The notes: generated by a model not told the origin, from the letters alone. Counted from the first letter of the stretch, positions 1 to 5,704 are shown. The stretch is DNA of 5,704 nt from Candidatus Methanomethylicia archaeon (GCA_938030905.1 CALHIW010000009.1:1-5704); one strand, 5' to 3'. Translations and numbers: made by a program.

Positions 1-160
1 ATATACTGTTAAGCCCTGATCTTAGTGAGCCTAACCCTCCCTAGTAGTCTCCTCCACAGTTAGAATGAATCCCCTCAAGAAAGGTAAAAATAGTTAGACA
101 TTCCCTAAAGCTTAACTAGCCAACATTAAAACCTGACAGTATCACTCTTCTTTCTAGAAA
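1..160. other. Left-edge region with no convincing gene, GC-richer than the rest
   Basis: No open frame of useful length runs in from the left edge on the plus strand; all three plus frames stop within about 45 bases. The first 60 bases contain 28 G or C by hand count, clearly richer than the conserved genes here. On the minus strand, one frame over about bases 1-80 reads FLEGIHSNCGGDY, then a TAG stop, then GGLGSLRSGLNS running off the edge. It looks protein-like and may be the decayed end of a neighbouring gene, but I cannot assign a family. No tRNA, C/D-box pair or repeat array was seen. Confidence 0.3.
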
Positions 161-185
161 AGAATTTAAGTATGAATTAAATATA
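161..185 (+). promoter_or_regulatory. Probable archaeal promoter (BRE/TATA) of the TFE-beta-like gene
   Basis: A purine-rich BRE-like stretch (AGAAAAGAA, about 156-164) leads directly into TTTAAGTAT at 165-173, a good match to the archaeal TATA box. A second candidate, TTAAATATA, lies at 177-185. With the usual spacing of about 25 bases, transcription would start near 195 from the first box or near 207 from the second. Both sites precede the start codon candidates at 212 and 221. The assignment rests on motif and position only. Confidence 0.5.
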
Positions 186-205
186 GTTAGTGGAACATGT
201 AGTAA

Positions 206-210
206 TGATC
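206..210 (+). promoter_or_regulatory. Possible ribosome binding site favouring the ATG at 221
   Basis: TGATC matches part of the archaeal Shine-Dalgarno consensus (GGTGATC). It ends 10 nt before the ATG at 221 but only 1 nt before the alternative GTG at 212. The spacing favours ATG 221. The match is short, and a near-leaderless mRNA starting close to 207-212 would make it irrelevant. Confidence 0.3.
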
Positions 211-220
211 AGTGGATTGT

Positions 221-574
221 ATGAGTGACATTGTTGAAAAAGCGTTGCTGATAATTAAGCAGTGTGGAAGCAATGGTATATCAAAGAATGAGCTTGCGGA
301 AAGACTTAATATAAATTTAGGTATTTTAAATAAAGTTTTAAATGACCTAATTGAATTAGGAACTATAAGAGAAGTTAGAAATCCATCTAAAAATGATGTG
401 AAGCTTGTAGCTATTGAAGGGGAAGTACACAAGGAATTTTTAGAGGTTATTAAGGAGATTCCATGTTTTTCATGTCCTAATATATTATCATGTGGTGAAG
501 GTCAAGAAGCTTCTCCAGTTAAATGTTACATATTGACTAAGTGGCTTGATATTATGGTTAGTAAAGATCATTAA
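221..574 (+). CDS. Transcription factor TFE beta subunit-like protein (RPC39/RPC34-type winged helix with Fe-S cysteines)
   Basis: Predicted 117-residue protein (120 if the GTG at 212 is used). Residues about 1-65 form a winged-helix domain: a helix (SDIVEKALLIIKQCG), then ISKNELAERLNI and a recognition-helix-like NLGILNKVLNDLIELGTI, with a basic wing after it. The C-terminal part holds four cysteines at 82, 85, 91 and 102, spaced CX2CX5CX10C and followed by a Trp (IPCFSC...KCYILTKW). This pairing of one winged helix with a cysteine cluster is that of archaeal TFE-beta, homologous to RNA polymerase III subunit hRPC39, where the cysteines bind a 4Fe-4S cluster. TFE-beta pairs with TFE-alpha and helps RNA polymerase melt promoters. 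The gene stands alone on the plus strand with its own promoter, convergent to the minus-strand operon. The fold class is clear; the exact orthology is inferred, and another Fe-S winged-helix regulator remains possible. Confidence 0.78.
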   Translation: MSDIVEKALLIIKQCGSNGISKNELAERLNINLGILNKVLNDLIELGTIREVRNPSKNDVKLVAIEGEVHKEFLEVIKEIPCFSCPNILSCGEGQEASPVKCYILTKWLDIMVSKDH

Positions 575-641
575 GGCGTATTGTTTGAAGAAAATGTTTA
601 GAGATTCATATAAGCTTATTAGAAATTTAAGTTAGCGCTCT

Positions 642-800
642 ATGGTTACATTTAAATTTCCAGAAATAAATAAGAAGTTTAGAGTTATTAGAAATGGTTT
701 TTTAATTCTTGATTTATATGGATTCTTAGAAGCTGAATTCAAGTTATGGAGGTTGTTAGAGATGGAAATTAATTGTAGCTGTAGATTTGAAATATATTAA
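642..800 (+). CDS. Possible small hypothetical protein or gene fragment (52 aa)
   Basis: ATG at 642 to TAA at 798-800 encodes 52 residues that look protein-like, with alternating hydrophobic and charged positions (KKFRVIRNGFLILDLYGFLE) and a Cys-Ser-Cys near the end. The AT-rich codon use resembles that of the conserved genes nearby. The same frame is open upstream from 561 except for one TAG at 633-635, which would add MFRDSYKLIRNLS from an ATG at 594, so this could be the remains of a longer gene. No ribosome binding site is visible before 642. I do not recognise the family, and chance is a real alternative. Confidence 0.2.
   Translation: MVTFKFPEINKKFRVIRNGFLILDLYGFLEAEFKLWRLLEMEINCSCRFEIY
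698..703 (+). terminator. Candidate T-run terminator for the TFE-beta-like gene
   Basis: Six consecutive Ts, followed by AATTCTT, lie 124 bases after the stop codon at 574. Archaeal transcription often ends at such runs without a hairpin. It falls inside the doubtful 642-800 frame, so if that frame is a real gene this is just coding sequence. No stronger T-run lies closer to the stop codon. Confidence 0.2.
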
Positions 801-819
801 GCCTCTTATCATGGTCTAA

Positions 820-1074
820 TGTAGTTACTATAAGTGTAATGTCAAAAATGAAGAGCTTACTAAAGTTCTGCTCGTGTTAAATTACGAGGATACATCAGTA
901 AAGTTCACCAAATAATTGTTATCCTTTCAGTAAGGATTTTGTGCCTAGTTATGGAGATACATTGAGATAATACAGGAGATGTAGTGGAGGAAGAGAATAG
1001 TATGTGTTTCCTGCGGCTCTGAGCTTGCAGTTGAATGTTGCATGAATAGAAATGAGTTCGAGGTATATTTGTAG
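820..1074 (+). pseudogene. Possible gene remnant with repeated frame changes and Cys pairs
   Basis: Three stretches follow one another with stops or frame changes between them. Bases 820-915 read CSYYKCNVKNEELTKVLLVL, then NYEDTSVKFTK. Bases 911-970, in another frame, read NNCYPFSKDFVPSYGDTLR. Bases 985-1074, back in the first frame, read WRKRIVCVSCGSELAVECC and onward. The first and third contain cysteine pairs that could be zinc-binding. The middle one could be the helical N-terminal part of a transposase, but this is only an impression and I do not recognise a family. No start signal, terminal inverted repeats or target duplication were found. A relic of an inserted gene is plausible; chance is the main alternative. 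Confidence 0.2.
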
Positions 1075-1718
1075 AGACTATGAGAAAGTTTCAACAATAG
1101 AACTAAACAGTTACAAACACAAATTCATTCCGAGATACAAGGAAAAAAATCGCCAAAGACAATGTATACATCAACAGTGCGGAAAACAGTCTCCACCTCT
1201 AAAGTCATGTACAGAATTCTCAGAGAAATAAGCAAAAGTGTCTCAGCTTATGGATAAGCTTCTTCTTCCAGCTCCCACTAAACCTAATAGGAACTCTAAC
1301 AGTCATAGAAAAGGATATGTATTTTCAAAATTCAGTGAGAGTGCAGGCATATTCAAGAATTTGCCGGCTTTCATGGTTAGACTTCGTGTTCTCCGGAAGC
1401 GAAGGGAAGGAAGGGTTGGGTTATCTCCTTGAATTCCTCATGAAGTGACTGTTAAGGGCAAATTTTTGTACAGCTTATTATAAGAGCGTAAAGTTTAAAG
1501 AAGGGTTAATGCAATCCTATCAAGCCTATCTTCAAATATTACTAGTTGGAAGATGGATTATGCTAGACAAAGATTTCTTACATACTATGCTTTAAAGATT
1601 ACTAAAGTCCTTTGAAGAAGGATGGAGCAACGATTGCCAAGTATTCAAGGAACCTATTCAATGTCCTCATGATTGAGTTTAAATGTTTTAGTACTAAAGT
1701 TTATAGTTGCAAGAAGGT

Positions 1719-2906
1719 TTAGAACCTACTAATAACATCTATTATAACGTTGATAGGGGCATTTGTTTTAAATCCTTTAGGATCTACATGTGTTGGTCCA
1801 GCCTCATATTTTAATTTCTGTAGGCTACGTATTATATCTCTAATTTTCGGTGGTTTTTTCTTAATCTTTGAGCATATATGATCAACATTATAAAATGTTG
1901 GTGGAAGTACGCTCTCCTCTAATAGAACATTTAGAAGCTTACCTATTTTCTTTTTAGTTTCTAGATTAAGCTCTTCATTATTATGAATCATACTCATACA
2001 AAAATCTCTATTTATAATTGGCCCAATCCATAAAGGTCCTGAATACATTAATTCTCCACTACAATAAGGACATCTTTCTTTATAAGCTATTATATCTTCA
2101 ATTATAAGTCTAAAATCACATTTTAAACAATACATAATAATTCCCCTCATTCTTAGTGCTTTATTGGCCTTTAATGCTCCTCTAAAAATTCTAAGGTGTG
2201 TTCTTATGTAATGTTCATATGCATAGGATATCAGAGGCTCTACTAAAATATTATGCTGTAATGCTTTAGTATTTATCATATTTATTAAAAGTCTTAAAGC
2301 TAATTCACGACAATAATAGCTTCTTAAAGGTTTTCCCAGATATTTCCTTTCACATGCATTACTTTTAATACCACATAGCGGTATTAAATCTGTTGCTGTA
2401 ACGCATAGTATTCCTCCGTTTCTTAATGCTTTAAATGCTGGTTCAATAAATTCTACAGGTGAGCCAAACGGATCAATATCTATAATATCAAACTTTAATT
2501 TTTTGTTTGCAAGTTTTAGTAGTAGTAGTGAAGCATCTTCATTGTATACTTGAACTATATTTTCTATATTGTTAAGCTTAACATTGTGTCTTATGAATTG
2601 ATATGCAATGGGATTTATATCGTTTAGAATTACTTTATTAACTTTACATTCAAGAGCGTATCTTATTCCTCTAACTCCACTTCCTGAAAGCGGCTCACAT
2701 ATGTTTAAACCTCTATTTAGCATATTGCTTATAGTGTTTGCGAGAAGTATTGAAAGATCACGATTAAGCTTCATATTTGGATTATAGAATACAGGTGTTA
2801 ACCTAGGTCTATAAGTTTCTCCACTACCCTTAAAAAGATCTAGTTTTGGAATTATAATCCTCGCTTTTCCCTCATGAATTTCCTCTACTGGAAAGTTGGT
2901 TTTCAT
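1719..2906 (-). CDS. trm1: tRNA (guanine(26)-N(2))-dimethyltransferase Trm1
   Basis: A 395-residue class I SAM-dependent enzyme, full length for archaeal Trm1, which converts G26 of tRNA to N2-methyl- and N2,N2-dimethylguanosine. The N-terminal FYNPNMKLNRDLS (40-52) is a Trm1 signature. EPLSGSGVRGIRYALE (71-86) is the SAM-binding loop, LNDINP (94-99) the following acidic strand, and DIDPFGSP (143-150) the catalytic motif. ATDLIPLCG (171-179) and KPLRSYYCRELALRLLI (192-208) follow as in the family. Cysteines 260, 263, 279 and 282 form a zinc ribbon ahead of GPLWIGP (290-296). The C-terminal domain ends with the conserved THVDPKGFKTNAP (372-384). It is the last gene of the operon and overlaps the end of rnhB by 4 nt (ATGA). 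No T-run or hairpin terminator is visible just downstream. The identification is secure. Confidence 0.96.
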   Translation of the reverse strand: MKTNFPVEEIHEGKARIIIPKLDLFKGSGETYRPRLTPVFYNPNMKLNRDLSILLANTISNMLNRGLNICEPLSGSGVRGIRYALECKVNKVILNDINPIAYQFIRHNVKLNNIENIVQVYNEDASLLLLKLANKKLKFDIIDIDPFGSPVEFIEPAFKALRNGGILCVTATDLIPLCGIKSNACERKYLGKPLRSYYCRELALRLLINMINTKALQHNILVEPLISYAYEHYIRTHLRIFRGALKANKALRMRGIIMYCLKCDFRLIIEDIIAYKERCPYCSGELMYSGPLWIGPIINRDFCMSMIHNNEELNLETKKKIGKLLNVLLEESVLPPTFYNVDHICSKIKKKPPKIRDIIRSLQKLKYEAGPTHVDPKGFKTNAPINVIIDVISRF

Positions 2907-3556
2907 ATTTTTAACCTAAGTATTTTTCTAACTGGTTTCCATGATTTTCTAACAATGTCAGGTACTTGACCATATTCTTTAACCCAGTTTGTAATGAATT
3001 GAACTGTTTTAGGGTCTATCGTATAGCCAGATCCAAAGTCTCCATATTCCCTTTTTAATTCATTAATTATTTCATCTCTTCTAACTTTAGCTAGAATTGA
3101 CGCCGCACTGCATACGGGATATATAGTATCTGCATGATGTTTAGATATTACTTCTACATCGATCGTTAATGCCCTCACTATGTTTTCTTTAAATCTTTCC
3201 TCATTAATATCTGATGCATCAACATATACAATATCTGGTTTAAGTCTATTTATTACTTTACTCATCACTTCCGCCTCAAGATAGTTTAATTTCCTATACT
3301 TTGAGGCTTTTAATACTACCTCATCAATTTCTTTAGGATAAACCTCCTCTATAGCATAATCTAATGCTATATTCTTAATTTTTTCTGCCATTATTACTCT
3401 CTGCCTTGGAGTAAGCCTCTTTGAATCTTTGACTCCGATTTCAATTAATTTTCCTAGTTTTTCCTCTTCTATAAGTACACCAGCTATTATAAGTGGTCCT
3501 ATTACTGGTCCTCTACCAGCATCATCTACTCCAGAGATCCTTCTCGCTGTCTTCAT
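2903..3556 (-). CDS. rnhB: Ribonuclease HII, with Asp in place of the usual second catalytic Glu
   Basis: RNase HII cuts the RNA strand of RNA-DNA hybrids and single ribonucleotides in DNA, acting in primer removal and repair. From the ATG at 3556 the protein has 217 residues, normal for the archaeal enzyme. GVDDAGRGPVIGPLIIAGV opens the catalytic core. DSKRLTPRQR, VYVDASD (D113), HHADTIYPVCSAASILAKV (D143) and GDFGSGY (GSGY at 175-178) follow in the family order. The metal-binding set would be D11, D12, D113 and D143. Position 12 is Glu in most members (GxDEAGRG), so this is a conservative change that probably keeps activity. A TTG at 3580 would add eight residues, but the ATG at 3556 places the core where the family has it. 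From there the gene overlaps the end of the UPF0216 gene by 35 nt, and its own end overlaps trm1 by 4 nt. Confidence 0.94.
   Translation of the reverse strand: MKTARRISGVDDAGRGPVIGPLIIAGVLIEEEKLGKLIEIGVKDSKRLTPRQRVIMAEKIKNIALDYAIEEVYPKEIDEVVLKASKYRKLNYLEAEVMSKVINRLKPDIVYVDASDINEERFKENIVRALTIDVEVISKHHADTIYPVCSAASILAKVRRDEIINELKREYGDFGSGYTIDPKTVQFITNWVKEYGQVPDIVRKSWKPVRKILRLKI
2915..2918 (-). promoter_or_regulatory. Ribosome binding site of trm1
   Basis: AGGT on the minus strand lies 8 nt before the trm1 ATG, inside the last codons of rnhB. It matches the core of the archaeal Shine-Dalgarno sequence. With the ATGA overlap, it supports this start and either re-initiation or independent loading of ribosomes on trm1. 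Confidence 0.45.
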
Positions 3557-3977
3557 TGTTAAGTGATGTTGAAAAGCCAATAATTACTAAGCTACCAAAC
3601 TTTCTTTTCAACTCGAATATTTGTGGACGGTATAGATATTCTGAACTACTATCAATATTTAATATTTTCTTGAAAAACTCTATAGTATTTTCATTGCCAA
3701 TTAGTTTGTAAACTCCTGTTCCTAGATCAATTCTTCTTAAAGCTATTATTGGAAGCTTAATGTTTTCATGTTTTTCCTCAGGTATAAGCTTAGCAAGCGT
3801 TATAAGCTCATCCTTCAGAAATATGATGTCATCTCCTCCTCTAGTTTTTACTGAGGGCATATCTTCTTCAAGTAATTCCTTTAAGGATTTGTATGATGTT
3901 GGAAGATGATCATTAATTTTCTTTATTTCGATATCAATTACTTTTGATAGGATTTCTATTCCAGATAGTTTAAACAT
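3522..3977 (-). CDS. UPF0216 (DUF61) family protein of unknown function
   Basis: A 151-residue soluble protein with no signal peptide or membrane segment. It matches the archaeal UPF0216/DUF61 family as I know it: an N-terminal helix ending INDHLP (21-26), then LKELLEEDMPSVKTRGGDD (32-50), FLKDELITLAKLIPEE (53-68), the core LPIIALRRIDLGTGVYKL (75-92), and near the C terminus YLYRPQIFELKRKF (114-127). No catalytic motif is evident and no function is established. The last 15 or so residues are polar and look like an extension; they are encoded where the gene overlaps rnhB. Its start overlaps the fibrillarin stop by 1 nt (TAATG), so it is almost certainly co-transcribed with the sRNP genes. A role linked to RNA modification or ribosome assembly is a guess from context. 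Confidence 0.82.
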   Translation of the reverse strand: MFKLSGIEILSKVIDIEIKKINDHLPTSYKSLKELLEEDMPSVKTRGGDDIIFLKDELITLAKLIPEEKHENIKLPIIALRRIDLGTGVYKLIGNENTIEFFKKILNIDSSSEYLYRPQIFELKRKFGSLVIIGFSTSLNNEDSEKDLWSR

Positions 3978-4696
3978 TATTTATCATACCTTGCTACAAC
4001 CATTACGTGGTCCTTATCATACGGTTCAAGATGTATAACATTTTCCTTTTTTATTGTAAATCCATGAGATAAGAGGTAGTTAATCTCCATTTTGTATACT
4101 TTAGAAGGTTCCTTTGTTACATCAATGCTTCTAGCCTTAATTGCGAGCATAATCCATCCCTTAGGTTTTAAGTAGTATTCGGCATTGTTTGTTAGCAGTT
4201 CTGCTTGGTTAGGTTGAGCTACATCACAATATATTACATCAACCTCATCTACAACATTAGTGTAGAGATTAGGGCTTCTAGCATCTGCAAATATTGGTAT
4301 CATATTTCTTCTATGTTCACATACTTGTAGAAGCTCCCTCATAACTCTTGCGGCAAACTCAACACAGTATACAACTCCATTTAATCCAACTATGTCAGAA
4401 ACATGACTTGATGTTGTACCTGAAGCAGCACCTAAATATAAGACCTTGTATTCTGGCTTTATAGGCATGTAGGAAATACCATTTAATATGCTTGCAGCTA
4501 ATTTGCTTCTAAATGGACTCCATACCCTATATTCTACTTCTCTATGCCTTTCTAATGTTTCACCATATACTTGCATTCCAGGTGCTAGATTTATTGTTGC
4601 AAGTTTTTTTGTATTATCTTCATACTCTATCCAAAATATTTTAGGAAACTTCTCATGCTCATATATGTTAACAACTTCAACTCTTCTAGTTGACAT
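3977..4696 (-). CDS. flpA: Fibrillarin-like rRNA/tRNA 2'-O-methyltransferase
   Basis: A 239-residue archaeal fibrillarin, the catalytic subunit of the C/D-box sRNP; it methylates the ribose 2'-OH of rRNA and tRNA at sites chosen by guide RNAs. The N-terminal domain (1-55) carries the usual LAPGMQVYGE segment. The SAM-dependent fold starts at YRVWSPFRSKLAASI (57-70). LYLGAASGTTSSHVSDIVG (86-104) is the SAM-binding motif, CVEFAARVMREL (111-122) follows, and DARSPNLY (138-145) and DVIYCDVAQPNQAEL (153-167) are typical. AIKARSID (185-192) and LEPYDKDHVMV (223-233) complete it. The Lys-Asp-Lys-His catalytic set would be K65, D158, K187 and H230, all present. The gene begins 28 bp after nop5 and overlaps UPF0216 by 1 nt. 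Identification is secure. Confidence 0.97.
   Translation of the reverse strand: MSTRRVEVVNIYEHEKFPKIFWIEYEDNTKKLATINLAPGMQVYGETLERHREVEYRVWSPFRSKLAASILNGISYMPIKPEYKVLYLGAASGTTSSHVSDIVGLNGVVYCVEFAARVMRELLQVCEHRRNMIPIFADARSPNLYTNVVDEVDVIYCDVAQPNQAELLTNNAEYYLKPKGWIMLAIKARSIDVTKEPSKVYKMEINYLLSHGFTIKKENVIHLEPYDKDHVMVVARYDK
3988..3992 (-). promoter_or_regulatory. Ribosome binding site of the UPF0216 gene
   Basis: AAGGT on the minus strand sits inside the fibrillarin coding end, 10 nt before the UPF0216 ATG. It fits the archaeal Shine-Dalgarno core at an acceptable distance and supports the ATG that overlaps the fibrillarin stop codon. Confidence 0.4.
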
Positions 4697-4724
4697 ATTC
4701 TCACATTAAATACTATTGTAATAT

Positions 4725-5704
4725 TTAACTTCTTCTTTTTATTTTTTTATCTTCCTCCCTTTTAGGAGGTTTAATGTATGTTTCCCTTATCTGTTTTATT
4801 CTTTCTTCAAGCTCAGCTTTAAGCTGTTCTCCTATAAATTCCCCTCCAAAGTAGTCGATTCTTGCAGCTATAGCTAATTTACTAGCTATTGCTCTAGCAA
4901 TTTTTCCTCTTTGCCATCTTGGCGCACTTCTTAACTCCGGATATCCAAATATAACTCCATGCTTTGGTGGCTTAGTTTTACTTCTTAGAAATCTAAATAA
5001 TGCTTTTTCTGCACCTAAAACTTGTACTCTACTTGCTGGTGACTCTGCAAGTTTTTCAAGACCACCTGTAATCGATATTAATCTAGCTGCTATAGCTCCA
5101 CCTACAAGACACTTCATATTAGGTGCTATTTCACTAACTGTTTTATCAATGTAATTGCTCAGCTCATTCCTATATGCTATAAGATCTAAAGTTTTCTCAG
5201 CAAGCTTTCCTACAGCTTCTAAATCTACATCAGTAATTTCAGCTCCAATTGATTTCTCAGCACTTGATAGTATGCGCTCAACAAGTTTTGTAGGTACTCC
5301 AATTTTAATTAAAACCTCTCTATTAATATTTGCTTTTGAAAGCTTTCTAGAAACTATACTTAAATATACTTCATGATCCTCAACAACATCACTAAGTTCA
5401 GGAAAATGTATTGAATACCATTCCCTTATTCTATTTATATTTAAATTTATTACTTTATTAATATCGTCTAATGCCTTAACAGCATTCGCAACCATAAGAT
5501 CTCTCTTTGCAACAGTTTCTCGAAGCTGAATTTTAATAAGTTCTATTTGGATACGTCTTATAAGGTTATAGTATTCCTCAACATTTTTAACAAGTCCTGT
5601 TTTAATTGCTTCGTTTATGATTATCTCCTTAAGCCTCCTAAAAATGGTATTTTTAGGATCTACCTCTACTTCAATGTTTGAAGTAGCTAGGACTCTTTTA
5701 AAAT
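4725..5704 (-). CDS. nop5: C/D-box sRNP scaffold protein Nop5 (Nop56/58-like), 5' end outside window
   Basis: The open frame runs past the ATG at 5495 to the window edge without a stop, giving 325 residues; that ATG is internal. Archaeal Nop5 is usually near 400 residues, so most of the N-terminal fibrillarin-binding domain is missing here. The first residues seen include EVEVDPKNTIFRRLKEIIIN (about 11-30) and KTGLVKNVEEYY. REWYSIHFPEL (about 93-103) is a family hallmark at the start of the coiled-coil region (about 70-190). The NOP domain follows, with GGAIAARL (201-208), GAEKALFRFL (230-239) and the conserved KHG (247-249). A Lys/Arg-rich tail ends the protein. Nop5 bridges fibrillarin and L7Ae on the guide RNA and holds two guide arms as a dimer through its coiled coil. 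It lies directly upstream of fibrillarin, as in many archaea. Identification is secure. Confidence 0.96.
   Translation of the reverse strand, partial: FKRVLATSNIEVEVDPKNTIFRRLKEIIINEAIKTGLVKNVEEYYNLIRRIQIELIKIQLRETVAKRDLMVANAVKALDDINKVINLNINRIREWYSIHFPELSDVVEDHEVYLSIVSRKLSKANINREVLIKIGVPTKLVERILSSAEKSIGAEITDVDLEAVGKLAEKTLDLIAYRNELSNYIDKTVSEIAPNMKCLVGGAIAARLISITGGLEKLAESPASRVQVLGAEKALFRFLRSKTKPPKHGVIFGYPELRSAPRWQRGKIARAIASKLAIAARIDYFGGEFIGEQLKAELEERIKQIRETYIKPPKREEDKKIKRRS

Larger units (their letters stand above)
575..1718. other. Long convergent intergenic region with decayed-looking short frames
   Basis: This 1.1-kb gap lies between the 3' ends of the TFE-beta-like gene and trm1. No intact gene, tRNA, CRISPR array or clear guide RNA was seen. 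Composition is uneven: bases 1381-1440 hold 30 G or C out of 60, against 17 of 60 in a sample of trm1. Several short open stretches follow each other in changing plus-strand frames: 642-800, 820-915, 911-970, 985-1074, 1052-1231, and 1449-1676 with one stop at 1593. A 64-codon frame from GTG at 1238 to 1432 is basic, lacks a ribosome site and resembles nothing I recognise. The pattern suits one or more decayed genes, perhaps a mobile element, but chance frames in ordinary spacer DNA cannot be excluded. Confidence 0.45.

Noticed and set aside
202..250. ATGATCA and a later CTGA as C and D boxes of a guide RNA
   Set aside because: The C box is imperfect, the CTGA lies inside the TFE-beta coding region, and no D'/C' pair is seen.
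187..432. Minus-strand open frame of 81 codons
   Set aside because: It lies opposite the TFE-beta-like gene, which has a recognisable domain structure; this frame is a low-complexity Ser/Phe/Leu-rich shadow.
1050..1066. GAGTTCGAGGT resembling a tRNA T-loop
   Set aside because: The flanks do not pair as a T-stem, and no acceptor or anticodon arm is found around it.
1162..1171. Perfect 10-base palindrome ATGTATACAT
   Set aside because: It is isolated, AT-rich and has no promoter or regulator nearby, so it may well be chance.
1238..1432. Plus-strand open frame of 64 codons starting at GTG
   Set aside because: Basic and unlike any family I know, with no ribosome site or promoter, in the GC-richer decayed gap. 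It is mentioned in the region entry but not called as a gene.
857..1700. TTACTAAAGT at 857-866 and 1599-1608, and GTACTAAAGT at 1691-1700
   Set aside because: The copies are short, unevenly spaced and share no longer flanks; chance similarity in AT-rich DNA is likely.
3493..3711. Plus-strand open frame of 72 codons
   Set aside because: It is antisense to the rnhB/UPF0216 junction and has Leu/Ser-rich shadow composition.
4488..4709. Plus-strand open frame of 73 codons
   Set aside because: It is antisense to the well-identified fibrillarin gene.
5155..5376. Plus-strand open frame of 73 codons
   Set aside because: It is antisense to nop5, whose frame is certain.
5493..5495. ATG as the start of nop5
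   Set aside because: The frame continues upstream with clear Nop5 sequence (VDPKNTIF and onward), so this methionine is internal.

Overview
The window is archaeal and most likely from a thermophilic member of the Thermoproteota/TACK group. The evidence is a C/D-box sRNP pair (Nop5 and fibrillarin), an archaeal Trm1, a UPF0216 (DUF61) protein, an RNase HII, and a small winged-helix/iron-sulfur protein of the TFE-beta/RPC39 type known mainly from TACK archaea. The conserved genes are AT-rich: a hand count of one typical stretch inside trm1, bases 2281-2340, gives 17 G+C in 60. I cannot name genus or species.

Layout. Bases 1-160 carry no convincing gene and begin with a GC-richer stretch. Bases 161-574 hold a promoter and the TFE-beta-like gene on the plus strand. 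Bases 575-1718 are a gene-poor 1.1-kb gap between convergent units, with short, stop-interrupted frames and a more GC-rich composition in places. From 1719 to the right edge, five genes lie head to tail on the minus strand in the order nop5 (5' part outside the window), fibrillarin, UPF0216, rnhB and trm1. They are separated by 28 bp (nop5/fibrillarin) or overlap by 1, 35 and 4 nt, so they form one probable operon whose promoter lies upstream of nop5, beyond base 5704.

How the genes fit together. Nop5 and fibrillarin, with L7Ae and guide sRNAs encoded elsewhere, make the 2'-O-methylating sRNP that modifies rRNA and tRNA. Trm1 dimethylates G26 of tRNA. RNase HII removes ribonucleotides and RNA primers from DNA. 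UPF0216 is uncharacterised; its place between fibrillarin and rnhB suggests an RNA-related housekeeping role. The plus-strand gene is probably a subunit of the archaeal TFE initiation factor, so the window as a whole concerns RNA synthesis and modification. I found no clear new defence or mobile system. The least explained parts are the convergent gap and the extreme left edge, which look like decayed, possibly foreign, DNA.
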